In this document: positions 38,932-49,196 of the stretch, piece by piece
Layout of the letters: each line of letters begins with the position of its first letter
How positions within the stretch are numbered: position 1 is the stretch's first letter
NCBI GenBank assembly: GCA_011523685.1
Contig: WTGG01000011.1
Location: forward strand, 86,333 to 150,332
DNA: 64,000 nucleotides
Direction of reading: 5' to 3'
DNA from: Coxiellaceae bacterium
GTDB taxonomy: Bacteria > Pseudomonadota > Gammaproteobacteria > Coxiellales > Coxiellaceae
The notes under the pieces: generated by a model
Databases searched by the model: none
Told to the model about the DNA's origin: nothing
The model's input: only the letters and a program-made list of their open reading frames with translations
Position numbers and translations under genes: made by a program

Positions 38932-39732
38932 ATGAGTGGATTAACTAAAGTTGGAAAAAAAATCGCCCATTACATGAGTAAGGCAATTGCTGATTATAGG
39001 CTGATTGAAAAAGGTGATCGTGTGATGGTCTGTTTGTCAGGCGGTAAGGACTCCTTTACGTTGTTACGACTGCTGAATCATTTACGAGTAGAATGCCATA
39101 ATAAGTTTGAATTGTTCTCATACACGCTTGATCAATCACAGCCAGGATGGAATGATCAAGCTTTACGTGAATGGCTGGACAATCATCGCATTCCTTATGA
39201 GATCGAAACACGAAATACTTATCAAGTGGTCAAAGAAAAAATCCCAGAAGGTAAAACCTATTGTTCGCTGTGTTCACGACTGCGTCGTGGGAATATCTAC
39301 CGGTATGCTGAAGAGCATGGTTTTACAAAAGTGGCGTTAGGGCATCATCGTGATGATCTGATTGAAACATTAATGATGTCGATTTTATATGGTGGCCAAG
39401 TTCGTTCTATGCCGCCAAAACTACTTACAGATAATAAAAAGAATGTAGTCATTCGCCCTATGGTTTATGTGCAAGAGGCCGATATTAAAATCTTTGCTGA
39501 TGAGCAACAATTTCCGATTATTCCTTGTAACTTGTGTGGCTCTCAAGATAATTTGGCGCGAGTACGGGTTAAGCGTTGGATTCAACAAATGGCGGAACAA
39601 AATCCGAAAATCCCTAGTAATATGCTGCATGCATTACAGAGTATTCAGCCGAGTCAGTTGATGGATAAAAAATTATGGGATTTTGATGGATTGGTATTGC
39701 AGCCTGAATCAGAGTACGTGTATATGGATTGA
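38932..39732 (+). CDS. ttcA: tRNA 2-thiocytidine synthetase TtcA
   Basis: TtcA thiolates C32 of certain tRNAs with an Fe-S cluster. The PP-loop SGGKDS lies near residue 38, and the two CxxC pairs are YCSLC and PCNLC. I start at ATG 38932 ([17 protein letters not shown]), after AGAAG; in-frame ATGs at 38899 and 38902 would overlap queE. The gene is complete (266 residues). A degenerate copy of its last third lies 3 kb downstream. Confidence 0.96.
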   Translation: MSGLTKVGKKIAHYMSKAIADYRLIEKGDRVMVCLSGGKDSFTLLRLLNHLRVECHNKFELFSYTLDQSQPGWNDQALREWLDNHRIPYEIETRNTYQVVKEKIPEGKTYCSLCSRLRRGNIYRYAEEHGFTKVALGHHRDDLIETLMMSILYGGQVRSMPPKLLTDNKKNVVIRPMVYVQEADIKIFADEQQFPIIPCNLCGSQDNLARVRVKRWIQQMAEQNPKIPSNMLHALQSIQPSQLMDKKLWDFDGLVLQPESEYVYMD

Positions 39733-40644
39733 CGTGTTGTTAGGTTGGTTTTTTCCTGATGGCTTTCACAGTTAAATATCAGTCATATGGGATAATCATG
39801 CAGGAAAGATGCGTGACAATAATCTATTAAATGCCGTCACAGCTAAATGTATTATCGCCTATCGGTATGGTATTACTCTCGATCACTCTCTACTTAAGAC
39901 GAAATTATTGGATGGTTTTGGGTGCGCTATTAAGTGCGTGATGGTTTAAAGCTTTGATGGCCAAACAACACATATTCATCGAGCATTTAACGTATTTAAG
40001 TATTCACTGGTTGTAACCATTGCATGGCTTCTTGATGTTATGAGTTGCGTCGCCAAGCGAGATCCTGTGGTTTATTTTTTCGGGCTACGATTATCAGTTG
40101 AAAACATCGATAATATCGATGCATAGTGACTTAAGCACCAGCTATTGCATCATCTACTTTAAGTATATGGAATGGTTAATTGAGGGTATCTATCTGTGCC
40201 TTTATTAGTATGATTTCTTTTTTTTTGGCGTTTCATTGACTGTGTCAATATATGTGAAAATATTTATATAAATCAGAGTGTAAAAAGTATACGTATCAAA
40301 AATAGATAATATTAGATCAGTTTTGATTGTCGGTGAGGATGCTTTAAAATAAATAGCATGCTAATAATATTCCAAATGAAAAAGTCATTAAAGCACGCTT
40401 ATTACTATGGCAGATTGCCACTCTGGCCATAGCAATTAATTTCTCAAAGGCATTATGTCTAGCTCCCTCTGACCACAAAACTAGCTTTATTAACCGAAGA
40501 ATAAGATTAATTGGTTTGAAAAAACAGTATTTAATATTTTCTTAAGGATTGGTATGTATAATGCGTCGTCTTAATGTTGCCTGTTTAGCGTTGTAGCTTA
40601 TAGGTCTACTTGGAATTAGTGATTTTAACAGCAGGTCAAAAAGT
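39733..40644. other. Gene-poor stretch after ttcA
   Basis: No supported gene lies in this AT-rich region of 912 nt. A 45-codon frame beginning MRDNNLLNAVTAKC (about 39810-39950) is the only one that looks faintly gene-like; it has no clear ribosome site. It may contain decayed sequence and the promoter of the 612-residue gene. Confidence 0.5.
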
Positions 40645-42483
40645 ATGAGATATCGAAATTTATACTCACTCCGACGAGATCTGCGTAAGCTTTCAATAGT
40701 CCCATCGCTATATCTAATGGGTTTATACTCTCATAATCAACGGTTGAATATGCTTAAAAAGCATAGACAAACAGATGTTATGGTCGATTATACAATTCCT
40801 CATAGCGTTGAAGGTGGGATGGGAGGATATGCTTATGCTCATGAGGTGGCGTCAAAGTGTTTCCCTTACTTTCGTGTTGATCATAAAGGTAAAGTTAATA
40901 AAGAAGATGATGGTAAAATTAATAATGCTTATCATTCAGGCGTTGACTTTATTCTGCAACCTATGGATATTTTTCGTGCAATACAACAAGACATAAAATC
41001 TATATCAGGAAAAAAAATAATAAACTTTAATTTTTTGGCTCTTTATAAAAAGTGGCCTGATGGGAATCTGGGTGGAGTTTCAGAAGCTGATTGTGGTAAA
41101 TCTGATGGTATTGATTTTGTTCCGCATCCTCTATCGTTTATTGTTGAACTTCAGAAGGATGGTATAGATATTTTTAGTTTTGTCGATGATATGTCTGTTA
41201 CGATTCACGAGTATTCGCGCTATCAATCCTTATATTATGAATTAATGCTATTTGATAATATGATGAGTGACTGGCTATTAAATAAAAAGAATTTCAAGAT
41301 AATTTTTGTTAATTTGAAAGATCGCGATCTATTTATAGAACGTCTAGGAATTAATTCATCTGATGATGATCGATTAAGTAAAATCTTTTTTAAGACGGTC
41401 TCAGCCACTACCCCAACTGATGAGAAATACAGAGGTCCACTTAAACCATCAGATACTCTCAAGGTGGTCTCTTTTGGTCATCAGCAAATATCTCAAGAAC
41501 TTAATGAAGATTTGAAGCAGAAAGGGTTATTGACTCCATACGGTTTGATGGCTGACAGTTTTGATCCTGACCCTCTCTCTAGAATAGGTGAAGATAAGGA
41601 CGCGATTGCACTTCTTCGAATGGATAAAGCTGGTGACAAATACGTAGGAGTACGAACAAATGCTGGGTCAGCTGTATGTTTTATGTCAAAAGGATTGCCT
41701 ACGTGTGCCGTTTTGGGTGATGCTGCTCCTCCTTGGTTAAGTGGTCTTTTTAGAAAAGCTGTATTGACACTGAATGATCCTGCGACAATGAATAAAGCTT
41801 CCTTTGTTAGGGAAGAAAATACAATTGAATGTCAAATAAATCATATGATGGACTCTATACGTAAAGGTGAGTATTTATACGATGAGTATATTACTGCCTG
41901 TGAGCAATCATATGCTGCATATATGCTATATCATTCAAGAGTTGTTACGGCTCAGTCTCTTAAGTTAATATATCAAATTACTTCTCCAGATGAGAAGGAA
42001 TTGCTTATAAATAACGCTAAAAAAATGCAATTAATAATTAATAAGTTTAAAAAAAAACATCCAGAGGTGCATTTCCAGAGCTATATGATAGATATGATAG
42101 TTTTCCAGACATATAGAAACAAAAAATGTCTATTTGAAAAATGCAAAGAGTATATATGGCAATATGAAAACTCAGATACACTTAGTCAAAAGTCGCATGA
42201 TGATATTGCTTCACAAGCAACTGACCTTACTCAGGCCATTGAAAATGCGCTTATTGCTATGGATTCTGATCATTCGAAAATTTCAAGGTATATCAGTAAT
42301 TTTATGTTCGATTTAAATCAGTCTGATTATGACTATCTTTCGTCGCTAACAAATTTTGACCTTGTGTACTTCAGGTCAACTCAGGCGTTCTGTTATACCA
42401 ATCAATGTTTGCTAGTAGATAATAATAGAATTGAGTCTAACATTAATCATGTGCGTGGGGTTGGTTTTTCTTCTTCTATGTGA
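40645..42483 (+). CDS. Large protein of unknown function
   Basis: This 612-residue protein is not recognised. It has no signal peptide or obvious membrane segment. Around residues 275-380 it contains DTLKVVSFGHQQ and then VGVRTNAGSAVCFMSKGLPTCAVLGDAAPPW. The order beta strand, Gly-rich turn, then MSKGLPT-type helix resembles the nucleotide-sugar half of GT-B glycosyltransferases, but this is only a resemblance. The C-terminal 200 residues are helical and Lys/Asn-rich (about 420-600). It lies between intact ttcA and the decayed ttcA tail. A host-directed role is possible but unproven. Confidence 0.65.
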   Translation: MRYRNLYSLRRDLRKLSIVPSLYLMGLYSHNQRLNMLKKHRQTDVMVDYTIPHSVEGGMGGYAYAHEVASKCFPYFRVDHKGKVNKEDDGKINNAYHSGVDFILQPMDIFRAIQQDIKSISGKKIINFNFLALYKKWPDGNLGGVSEADCGKSDGIDFVPHPLSFIVELQKDGIDIFSFVDDMSVTIHEYSRYQSLYYELMLFDNMMSDWLLNKKNFKIIFVNLKDRDLFIERLGINSSDDDRLSKIFFKTVSATTPTDEKYRGPLKPSDTLKVVSFGHQQISQELNEDLKQKGLLTPYGLMADSFDPDPLSRIGEDKDAIALLRMDKAGDKYVGVRTNAGSAVCFMSKGLPTCAVLGDAAPPWLSGLFRKAVLTLNDPATMNKASFVREENTIECQINHMMDSIRKGEYLYDEYITACEQSYAAYMLYHSRVVTAQSLKLIYQITSPDEKELLINNAKKMQLIINKFKKKHPEVHFQSYMIDMIVFQTYRNKKCLFEKCKEYIWQYENSDTLSQKSHDDIASQATDLTQAIENALIAMDSDHSKISRYISNFMFDLNQSDYDYLSSLTNFDLVYFRSTQAFCYTNQCLLVDNNRIESNINHVRGVGFSSSM

Positions 42484-42731
42484 AGTTAGTTGAGATCCTT
42501 ATTGTGTCATTTGATTGAATTCGTCTAACTCTACAACAACAGATAATTTATATTAGGTTTTTATGCTTTGTTAATTAAAATGTGATTAATAAGATTTTTT
42601 TCGTTTTTTTATTAAGTTTATGGCCGAGTACATATAGTGTATTTTTTTAATTTATAATTGTTATTGAAAATATGATTGTGGGTTTCTTAATGTAAATTAT
42701 AAAAGAGCATAATCTATCAATCTTTCATAGG

Positions 42732-43091
42732 AACCTTAATGAGATCGATTTTATACATCGGTCACGTTTGTTCTATGCCGCTGAAATTGCTTACCGATAA
42801 CAAAAAGAAAGTAGTCATTCGCCCCGTGGTTTATGTGCAAGAAACCGATATAAAAATTTTTCTGACGAACGGCAATTTCTTATTATTCCTTGTAATTTGT
42901 GTGGTTCCCAATATAATTTAGCGCGAGTACGGGTTGAGCGTTGGATTCAATAAATGGCAGAACAAAACCCCAAAATTTCAAGTAATATGCTGCATGCATT
43001 ACAAAGTATTCAGCCACCACAGCGTATGGATAAAAAATTATTGGATTTTAAGTCTTTGGGTGAAGATGCCGTATTGTATTGTTCCTTATAG
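42732..43091 (+). pseudogene. Decayed duplicate of the ttcA 3' end
   Basis: Translation gives RSILYIGHVCSMPLKLLTDN and KKVVIRPVVYVQETDIKIF, matching TtcA residues from about 147 on. A frameshift follows, then [21 protein letters not shown] and IQ, a stop, and [20 protein letters not shown]. The final residues differ from ttcA. There is no 5' part. It is in the same orientation as ttcA and 3 kb away. The open frame 42739-42921 is part of this remnant, not a gene. The rest of 42484-43271 shows nothing clear. Confidence 0.93.
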
Positions 43092-43271
43092 CTCTGTTCT
43101 AAAGTTTCGAATGTAATACCCAGGTTTTTTAAAACACGGTGTTTTAACAATTATATCTCCACTAATCTGATCTGTTGTCCTTAGTTTATGATGATCTGTC
43201 CAAATCATGATAGTTCGAATCAGAGGTTCTTACCAAAATAAGCTTAGCTTACAGTTAATGCGATTATTAAG

Positions 43272-44305
43272 ATGACTAAAGAAAATCAAGTAGCACCTGA
43301 AATGGATAAAGAGTCTGATCAACGACTTAATGACCTAAAGGAAAATTTAATTATAAAAGACGGCCAATTGATTTTGAAAGATCAGTTTTTGATATATTCA
43401 AAGAAAAGTGTTTGCTATAATGAGTTGAGTGCTTTGTCGTATTTGCTGTATAAAGCTGATATGAAATACTTTTAAATCTGATCAATATAGTCTTAGAAAA
43501 AGTCAATGATCATGAGGCAGTTAAACTTCCCGGGATGGAAAAGGCAGTTGAACCTACCGAGATGGGAAAGGCTGTTGAACTTCTCGAAATAAGAAAAATA
43601 AAAAATCACCGATAAAATCAGACCGAATTAAACTAACACCGTTGTTCATCAACCTAATGGTACTTTCACCTTGGGCGACGGGAGTTAAAATGATTTTTTT
43701 TTGGATTTTTCTCGGAAGATTGTTTTGAATCCCATGACTCTACTCCGCCATCTAGTTTGATTCATCTTATCTTGTTGTCTCAAGATTTTCCTAGAAATCG
43801 TTATAAATGGATTATCTTAATTAATTTATTGATGGGTTATCGCAATGATCATATGAAGAAAATTGAGTCGACTATTTTAAATTTATTTTTAAACTATTTC
43901 TACGATCATCGTAATCACAAAAGTGAAATAGAGAATTGTCTACTTGATCGTAATCATTCGGAAATCCTCGAAGAAGCTTTGTTTGAAGCGAATCATTCAC
44001 AAGAGGCTGCATTACGCTTGTTCAACGTTATAAAATTCATCAAAAAGTGTATCCTTTGTTATTTACAAAAGAAAAAGCATAATGAGCTATTGGAAAATAG
44101 CGCTGATCTATTCCCTAAGTTGATCACTATCATGGATTTTGTTTTTTTAAAAAAATATGATGATCTAATTGATTTTGATAATCTTGAAATAAGTGAAGGC
44201 GAATCAAAAAATCCACTGGAAGTTGTTAATTGTATTTATAATCGTTTAATTTCTAAAGATCATAGTAATATTATTACGACTGCTGTCACTCCTATTAAAA
44301 ATTAG
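43272..44305 (+). pseudogene. Unknown gene interrupted by frameshifts at T runs
   Basis: Three stretches appear to be one gene. From ATG 43272 (MTKENQVAPEMDKESDQ) a frame ends at TAA 43473 after KYF. Adding one T to the run before that stop would continue into LNLINIVLEKVNDHEAVK and the 9-residue repeats. A further stop and a nine-T run at 43694-43702 follow. After the T run the last frame stays open to 44303, including NRYKWIILINLLMGYRNDH and a helical C-terminus. At 43690, ATG is followed directly by that T run. No family is recognised. It may be a pseudogene or a gene read by slippage. Confidence 0.55.
43517..43597 (+). repeat. Three tandem 27-nt repeats (9-residue units)
   Basis: The units encode AVKLPGMEK, AVEPTEMGK and AVELLEIRK in one frame of the broken gene. 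The pattern (AVE.....K) is preserved while bases differ, suggesting past selection on the protein. Confidence 0.7.
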
Positions 44306-44665
44306 ATTGAATTATTGGTGTGGTTGTTCGATTATAAGGTAATTTTTTCTGACCTAAACAAGATAAGCAGATATTTTTTTAAAAAATATCAGTTCGGACA
44401 ATGTTAGTGATGTGATAATGACATTATCAATGTGCTCTACTAAGCAAAAGCATATCCTGAAAACTCACTGAGCTGACTGTATTTCATTGTATAGTTTGTA
44501 ATTAGTGTAGTGATGGATGCGCGCTGATTAGTCTAATAATTATTTAATAATTTTTGATCTAGATGGAGTGTTGAGTATCTTGTGGATCTCTTTTTCGTAT
44601 CTAAAAAATATAGTAACATCATGTAGTGTCGAAATATATTGATACGTCATTTCAAGGAAAAGAAA
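44306..44665. other. Intergenic region before the Cys-rich lipoprotein
   Basis: No gene is present. An AT-only palindrome GATATTTTTT/AAAAAATATC lies at about 44370-44390, possibly a terminator for the broken gene. The ribosome site AAGGA at 44654-44658 belongs to the lipoprotein gene. Confidence 0.5.
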
Positions 44666-44824
44666 ATGAAAAAAATAATCATGGTTATATTAGCTGTTGG
44701 TATGGTTGCTGGTGGAGTTACTTCATGTGCGAAGTCTGATAATGCCTCATCATCTGCTCGTTCATCAAGTGTCCCGAAGACTTGTAAGGGGGCTAATTGT
44801 AACTGCGGATGTCAGGCAGCTTAG
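44666..44824 (+). CDS. Very small Cys-rich lipoprotein
   Basis: The 52-residue precursor starts at ATG 44666, seven nt after AAGGA. It has a lipoprotein signal (MKKIIMVILAVGMVAGGVTSC) with VTSC as lipobox. The mature part is about 32 residues: a Ser-rich spacer (SDNASSSARSSS) and a tail with four cysteines (CKGANCNCGC). The tail could bind metal or form disulfides at the membrane surface. No family is recognised. The good start signals make it a likely real gene despite its size. Confidence 0.7.
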   Translation: MKKIIMVILAVGMVAGGVTSCAKSDNASSSARSSSVPKTCKGANCNCGCQAA

Positions 44825-44906
44825 TTTTGTAATCAGTCAGTAACTTATATGATATGTGTTGATGTATCTCTATTAACCTATTTTTAGTCAGTGATCGGGT
44901 CCTTTT

Positions 44907-45374
44907 TTACCAGCGATGGTATGCAGGATGACTAGGTTTAACAATGACAAATGTTCCAATGCATTCATCGCATAGTTGATCATTGGCTAATAGCTCTCCC
45001 CTGATGGTCGCCGTTTTATTTGTGAGTGCCTCACAATAAGCTTTTAGTATGAGTTCGCTGTCAAGTGGTGTTGGTCGTTTTAATTTAATAGTGTATTCGC
45101 TTGTTACGGTACAGGGTGGTGAATCAAGTTGTTGATCTTGCATTAAATACCAACAAGCAGCCCAGTTGCAGTGACAGTCCAGTAACGTGCCAATAATGCC
45201 GCCGTTAAGAACTCCTGGAAAAGCATGATGGTGTGGTTGTGGTTGATAGCGTGCAATGATGTGTCCATCTTTGACAAAACTCTCAAGTTGCAGCCCTTCT
45301 TCATTGGCAGGTCCGCAACCATAGCAGATACTCTTTTTGGCAAATTGACGCTGTAAACTGTATTGATGTTTCAT
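44907..45374 (-). CDS. PaaI-type hotdog thioesterase
   Basis: The protein of about 155 residues has hotdog-fold features: CYGCGPANEEGLQL at the N-terminus, HHHAFPGVLNGGIIGTLLDCHCNWAA as the central helix, and TIKLKRPTPLDSELILKA. The family hydrolyses acyl-CoA thioesters; the substrate is unknown. Starts are GTG at 45383 or ATG at 45374; I use the ATG, though neither has a strong ribosome site. The divergent clpB lies upstream. Confidence 0.82.
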   Translation of the reverse strand: MKHQYSLQRQFAKKSICYGCGPANEEGLQLESFVKDGHIIARYQPQPHHHAFPGVLNGGIIGTLLDCHCNWAACWYLMQDQQLDSPPCTVTSEYTIKLKRPTPLDSELILKAYCEALTNKTATIRGELLANDQLCDECIGTFVIVKPSHPAYHRW

Positions 45375-45434
45375 ATTATTCACTATACCGTTTTGTCGAT
45401 AAAAATCGATATCTTTGATAGTTGTTTCCGAGGG

Positions 45435-45463
45435 CTTGAAAACAGCTTAATATAACCCTATTT
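45435..45463 (+). promoter_or_regulatory. Sigma-32 heat-shock promoter of clpB
   Basis: CTTGAAA (45435-45441), a 14-nt spacer and CCCTATTT (45456-45463) match the sigma-32 consensus. It lies about 38 nt upstream of clpB and is the second such promoter in the window after groESL. Confidence 0.8.
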
Positions 45464-45500
45464 ATATCTATAAGGATTAATCAAATAAGTAGGTGCCATT

Positions 45501-48077
45501 ATGAGAATGGATAAATTAACCACGTCATTACAAATGGCCTTAGGCGATGCTCAGTCTACTGCTATCGGTAAGGAGCATCAATTCATCGAGCCGGTTCATG
45601 TTTTACAGGCTTTGTTGCAGCAAACCCAGAGCTCTGTGTCATCGTTGCTGATGCAATCTGGCGTATCTATGCCTCAATTAATAGATGCGGTTGATGCGGC
45701 CATGGATCGTTTGCCACAGGTGCAAGGTGGAGCAGCAGGCGAGGTTCATGTTTCTCGTGATTGTGGTCGATTGCTTAACGTTGCTGATCAGCTAGCTCAG
45801 CAGTCTAAGGATCAATATATCTCTGTTGAGTGGTTTATTTTAGCGGCTGCTAAGGATAAATCTGCTATCGGTACCATCATGCGAGATGCCGGCGTTGATG
45901 TTAATCGCTTACGTATAGCAATTGAGACGATTCGACAAGGGGAGTCAGTCTCTGATCCATCAGCAGATACGGCACGTGAAGCACTAAAAAAATACACCGT
46001 CGATATGACCGAACAAGCTGAACTGGGTAAGCTAGACCCTGTGATTGGCAGAGATGACGAAATACGTCGAACTATCCAAGTACTTCAGCGCCGTACAAAA
46101 AATAATCCTGTATTGATGGGTGAGCCAGGTGTTGGTAAAACAGCCATTATTGAAGGTCTTGCGCAGCGTATTGTTAATGGCGAGGTGCCTGAAGGTATGC
46201 GCAATAAGCGATTATTAGCATTAGATATGGCTGCATTAATCGCTGGGGCAAAATTTCGAGGTGAATTTGAAGAACGTTTGAAAGCAGTGTTAAAAGATGT
46301 GTCTAAACAAGCGGGTCAGGTGATTCTGTTTATTGATGAGTTACATACCATGGTTGGTGCTGGAAAAGCTGATGGCGCGATGGATGCCGGTAATATGCTT
46401 AAGCCAGCGCTTGCGAGAGGAGAGTTGCATTGTGTTGGGGCAACCACGTTAGATGAATATCGGCAGTATATCGAAAAAGATGCAGCACTAGAGCGTCGGT
46501 TTCAGAAGGTGTTGGTTGATGAGCCAACCGTTGAGGATACCATTGCTATTTTACGAGGACTTAAAGAACGTTATGAAGTGCATCATGGTGTTGATATCAC
46601 TGATCCGGCTATTGTTGCTGCTGCTACCTTATCGCATCGTTATATCACCGATCGCAATTTACCTGATAAAGCGATAGATTTAATCGATGAAGCTGCTAGT
46701 CAGCTGCGAATGGAAATGGATTCAAAACCAGTTGATTTAGATCGTTTAGAGCGTCGCTTAATTCAATATAAAATTGAGCGCGAGGCTTTGCGTAAAGAAT
46801 CAGACGATGCCTCTCAGCAACGCTTAGCAGATTTAGAAGAAGATATCGTGTCACATGAACGTGAGTATGCTGATTTAGAGTCTATATGGTTAGCGGAAAA
46901 GGCCTCTTTACAGGGATCGTCACAGCTTAAAGAAGCGTTGGAGCATGCAAAGATAGAGTTAGAGGCAGCTCGACGTGCTACTGATTTAGGGCGTATGTCT
47001 GAGTTGCAATATGGCATTATTCCGAAGCTCGAGCAGCAGTTGATTGATGCGCAAAAAGCTTCGGACGAGATTCAAGAGCATCAACTTTTACGCAATAAAG
47101 TCACCGATGAAGAGATCGCAGAAACTGTATCGAAATGGACGCAGATTCCTGTTGCAAAAATGTTGGAGTCTGAAAAGCAAAAATTATTACAGTTAGAGGA
47201 AGTGTTGCATCAGCGTGTGATCGGTCAAAATGAAGCGATCACTGCGGTTTCAAATGCCATTCGACGTTCCAGAGCAGGGCTATCTGATCCTAATCAGCCC
47301 GTTGGATCTTTTTTATTTTTAGGTCCAACAGGTGTGGGTAAGACCGAGCTGTGTAAAGCGATTGCTTCTTACGTTTATGATAGTGAAGCAGCATTGATTC
47401 GTATTGATATGTCTGAGTTTATGGAAAAACATTCGGTGGCTCGTTTAATTGGTGCGCCTCCTGGTTATGTCGGTTATGAGGAGGGGGGGTATTTGACGGA
47501 GGCTGTTCGTCGTCGTCCTTATTCATTAATTTTATTAGACGAAGTGGAAAAGGCACATTCAGATGTTTTTAATATTTTATTACAAGTTCTCGATGATGGT
47601 CGTTTAACTGACGGTCAGGGTCGTACCGTTGATTTTCGTCAAACTATGATCGTTATGACTTCAAACTTAGGGTCATCCATTATTCAGGATCTTCATGGTG
47701 AGAGTAATGCCGATATCAAAGCCGCAGTCATGGAGGTTGTGACACAATCCTTTAGGCCTGAATTCTTGAATAGGGTTGACGAGTCTGTGGTTTTTCATCA
47801 ACTCAGTGAGCAAGAAATTGTTGATATTGCTAAGGTTCAACTTGACTTATTAATAGCGCGTTTAGCTGATCAGTCGATGATCTTAACCATATCTGATCAA
47901 GCGGTAGCATATATTGCTCAAGTCGGCTTTGATCCAGTGTATGGTGCTCGTCCTTTGCAGCGCACGATTCAAACCTTGGTTGAAAATCCATTGTCTGAAG
48001 CTATTTTGTCAGGCACCTATCTTGTGGGCTCTAAGATGAGTTTAGAGATGAAAGATGATCAATTAGTTTTCACTTAA
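45501..48077 (+). CDS. clpB: ATP-dependent disaggregase ClpB
   Basis: ClpB rescues aggregated proteins with DnaK. The 858 residues (E. coli 857) show an N-terminal Clp repeat domain (to about 150), the first AAA+ module with Walker A GEPGVGKT (207-214) and [15 protein letters not shown], the coiled-coil middle domain (about 410-525) and the second module with GPTGVGKT (near 608) and [18 protein letters not shown] two codons downstream is an alternative start. Confidence 0.99.
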   Translation: MRMDKLTTSLQMALGDAQSTAIGKEHQFIEPVHVLQALLQQTQSSVSSLLMQSGVSMPQLIDAVDAAMDRLPQVQGGAAGEVHVSRDCGRLLNVADQLAQQSKDQYISVEWFILAAAKDKSAIGTIMRDAGVDVNRLRIAIETIRQGESVSDPSADTAREALKKYTVDMTEQAELGKLDPVIGRDDEIRRTIQVLQRRTKNNPVLMGEPGVGKTAIIEGLAQRIVNGEVPEGMRNKRLLALDMAALIAGAKFRGEFEERLKAVLKDVSKQAGQVILFIDELHTMVGAGKADGAMDAGNMLKPALARGELHCVGATTLDEYRQYIEKDAALERRFQKVLVDEPTVEDTIAILRGLKERYEVHHGVDITDPAIVAAATLSHRYITDRNLPDKAIDLIDEAASQLRMEMDSKPVDLDRLERRLIQYKIEREALRKESDDASQQRLADLEEDIVSHEREYADLESIWLAEKASLQGSSQLKEALEHAKIELEAARRATDLGRMSELQYGIIPKLEQQLIDAQKASDEIQEHQLLRNKVTDEEIAETVSKWTQIPVAKMLESEKQKLLQLEEVLHQRVIGQNEAITAVSNAIRRSRAGLSDPNQPVGSFLFLGPTGVGKTELCKAIASYVYDSEAALIRIDMSEFMEKHSVARLIGAPPGYVGYEEGGYLTEAVRRRPYSLILLDEVEKAHSDVFNILLQVLDDGRLTDGQGRTVDFRQTMIVMTSNLGSSIIQDLHGESNADIKAAVMEVVTQSFRPEFLNRVDESVVFHQLSEQEIVDIAKVQLDLLIARLADQSMILTISDQAVAYIAQVGFDPVYGARPLQRTIQTLVENPLSEAILSGTYLVGSKMSLEMKDDQLVFT

Positions 48078-48200
48078 AGGTATTTTGATGCTTGTGTTAA
48101 CAGATTGATTTATTTATCTTTACTACCTCAGTTTTTAAGTCTATTAGTAAATAGTCTAGAATGACCTGTATGTATTGCTTGGAATGATAGAAGGATTGTT

Positions 48201-49196
48201 ATGTTTCGTTTGATAGTTATCTTATGTATGAGTTTGTTCTCTTGGGGCGCTTTCGCTAAGCCCGTGGTTATTGGTTATGCCAATGGTGTCGGTTTCTGGT
48301 CATATCCAAAGATTCAAACATACTTAAGTAGTTCACGTAATTCGGAAGTGGTCTTAAAGCATTATTCATCAGGGTGTGAGCTTTTGCGTGCTATGCAGGC
48401 AGGTGAGGTTGATTTGGCTTATGCGGATGTGCCTTTGTTGTATCAGATACAATTAGTGGGATTACCTTTTGAGCCAATTGCGACGGCAGTGACGCGCGCT
48501 CAAAATGACCAAGGTCGCGTGAGCTATACGTCATTGTTAGTGACAACAACGAATTCATCGATAGTCAGTGTGCGAGGTGTAGAAGGCAAGACGCTCGGAG
48601 TTGTCTCTTGGACATTAAGTGGTCAGGCCATACCGGAAATGTTATTCCAACAGGCGGGATTATTGCCTACAGAGACCAATGAAACAATGGGTCGTTATAA
48701 GCGAGTTTTCTTTACTTCGTTTGATGAAGCTAAAGCTGCTCTGAAGAGGGGTGAGGTAGATGTTGTAGGCTATCCTGCAGTTTACCGATTAAATTCACAA
48801 GAGTATGGTGTAATCGCTGCTTTGAATGATATTCCTAATCCAGCGTTAGTGGTGGCAACTTCAGAGAAAGACCGTTCGTCTATTCAAGATGTATTGGCAC
48901 TGTTAAATAATATTCCAAAGCAATATCAGTACCCAGGTTTAGGGAATACAATGCGTTTTGCGAGCGTGCAATCAACCCCATATACCTACTGGGTGAAACA
49001 GATGTCGCAGAGTGGGTTGTTTACTCTAAAAGCTTGCCCTCAGGTGGAGAAGGCCGAGGAGAAGGCCGAGGAGAAGGCCGAGGAGAAGGTAGAAGTGCAA
49101 GATCAATCAACTTCGGATCAGCAGGACAAGAAAGTGCTTTCGGAATATTCTCAAGGCGATGAGTCATCATCTCAGGGTGATACTGCTAATGATTAA
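48201..49196 (+). CDS. PhnD-like periplasmic substrate-binding protein
   Basis: The 331-residue precursor has a signal peptide (MFRLIVILCMSLFSWGAFAK) and a type II binding fold with VIGYANGVGFWSYPKIQTYL, LLRAMQAGEVDLAYADVPLLYQ, VEGKTLGVVSWTLSGQAIPE and ALKRGEVDVVGYPAVYR. This is the pattern of phosphate/phosphonate-type ABC binding proteins. No permease or ATPase gene is adjacent, so the ligand and partner are unknown. The C-terminus has a Lys/Glu repeat and an acidic, Ser/Gln-rich tail. AAGGA precedes the ATG. Confidence 0.82.
   Translation: MFRLIVILCMSLFSWGAFAKPVVIGYANGVGFWSYPKIQTYLSSSRNSEVVLKHYSSGCELLRAMQAGEVDLAYADVPLLYQIQLVGLPFEPIATAVTRAQNDQGRVSYTSLLVTTTNSSIVSVRGVEGKTLGVVSWTLSGQAIPEMLFQQAGLLPTETNETMGRYKRVFFTSFDEAKAALKRGEVDVVGYPAVYRLNSQEYGVIAALNDIPNPALVVATSEKDRSSIQDVLALLNNIPKQYQYPGLGNTMRFASVQSTPYTYWVKQMSQSGLFTLKACPQVEKAEEKAEEKAEEKVEVQDQSTSDQQDKKVLSEYSQGDESSSQGDTAND
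49047..49088 (+). repeat. 12-nt tandem repeat in the binding-protein gene
   Basis: GAGAAGGCCGAG is repeated exactly three times plus a half copy, encoding EKAEEKAEEKAEEK. Perfect identity suggests recent expansion. It adds in-frame units of four residues, so length changes would not break the gene. Confidence 0.9.

Noticed and set aside
39810..39950. 45-codon frame after ttcA
   Set aside because: Too short, without ribosome site or recognisable content.
42739..42921. 60-codon frame as a separate gene
   Set aside because: It is part of the degenerate ttcA tail; its second half runs in the wrong frame after a frameshift.
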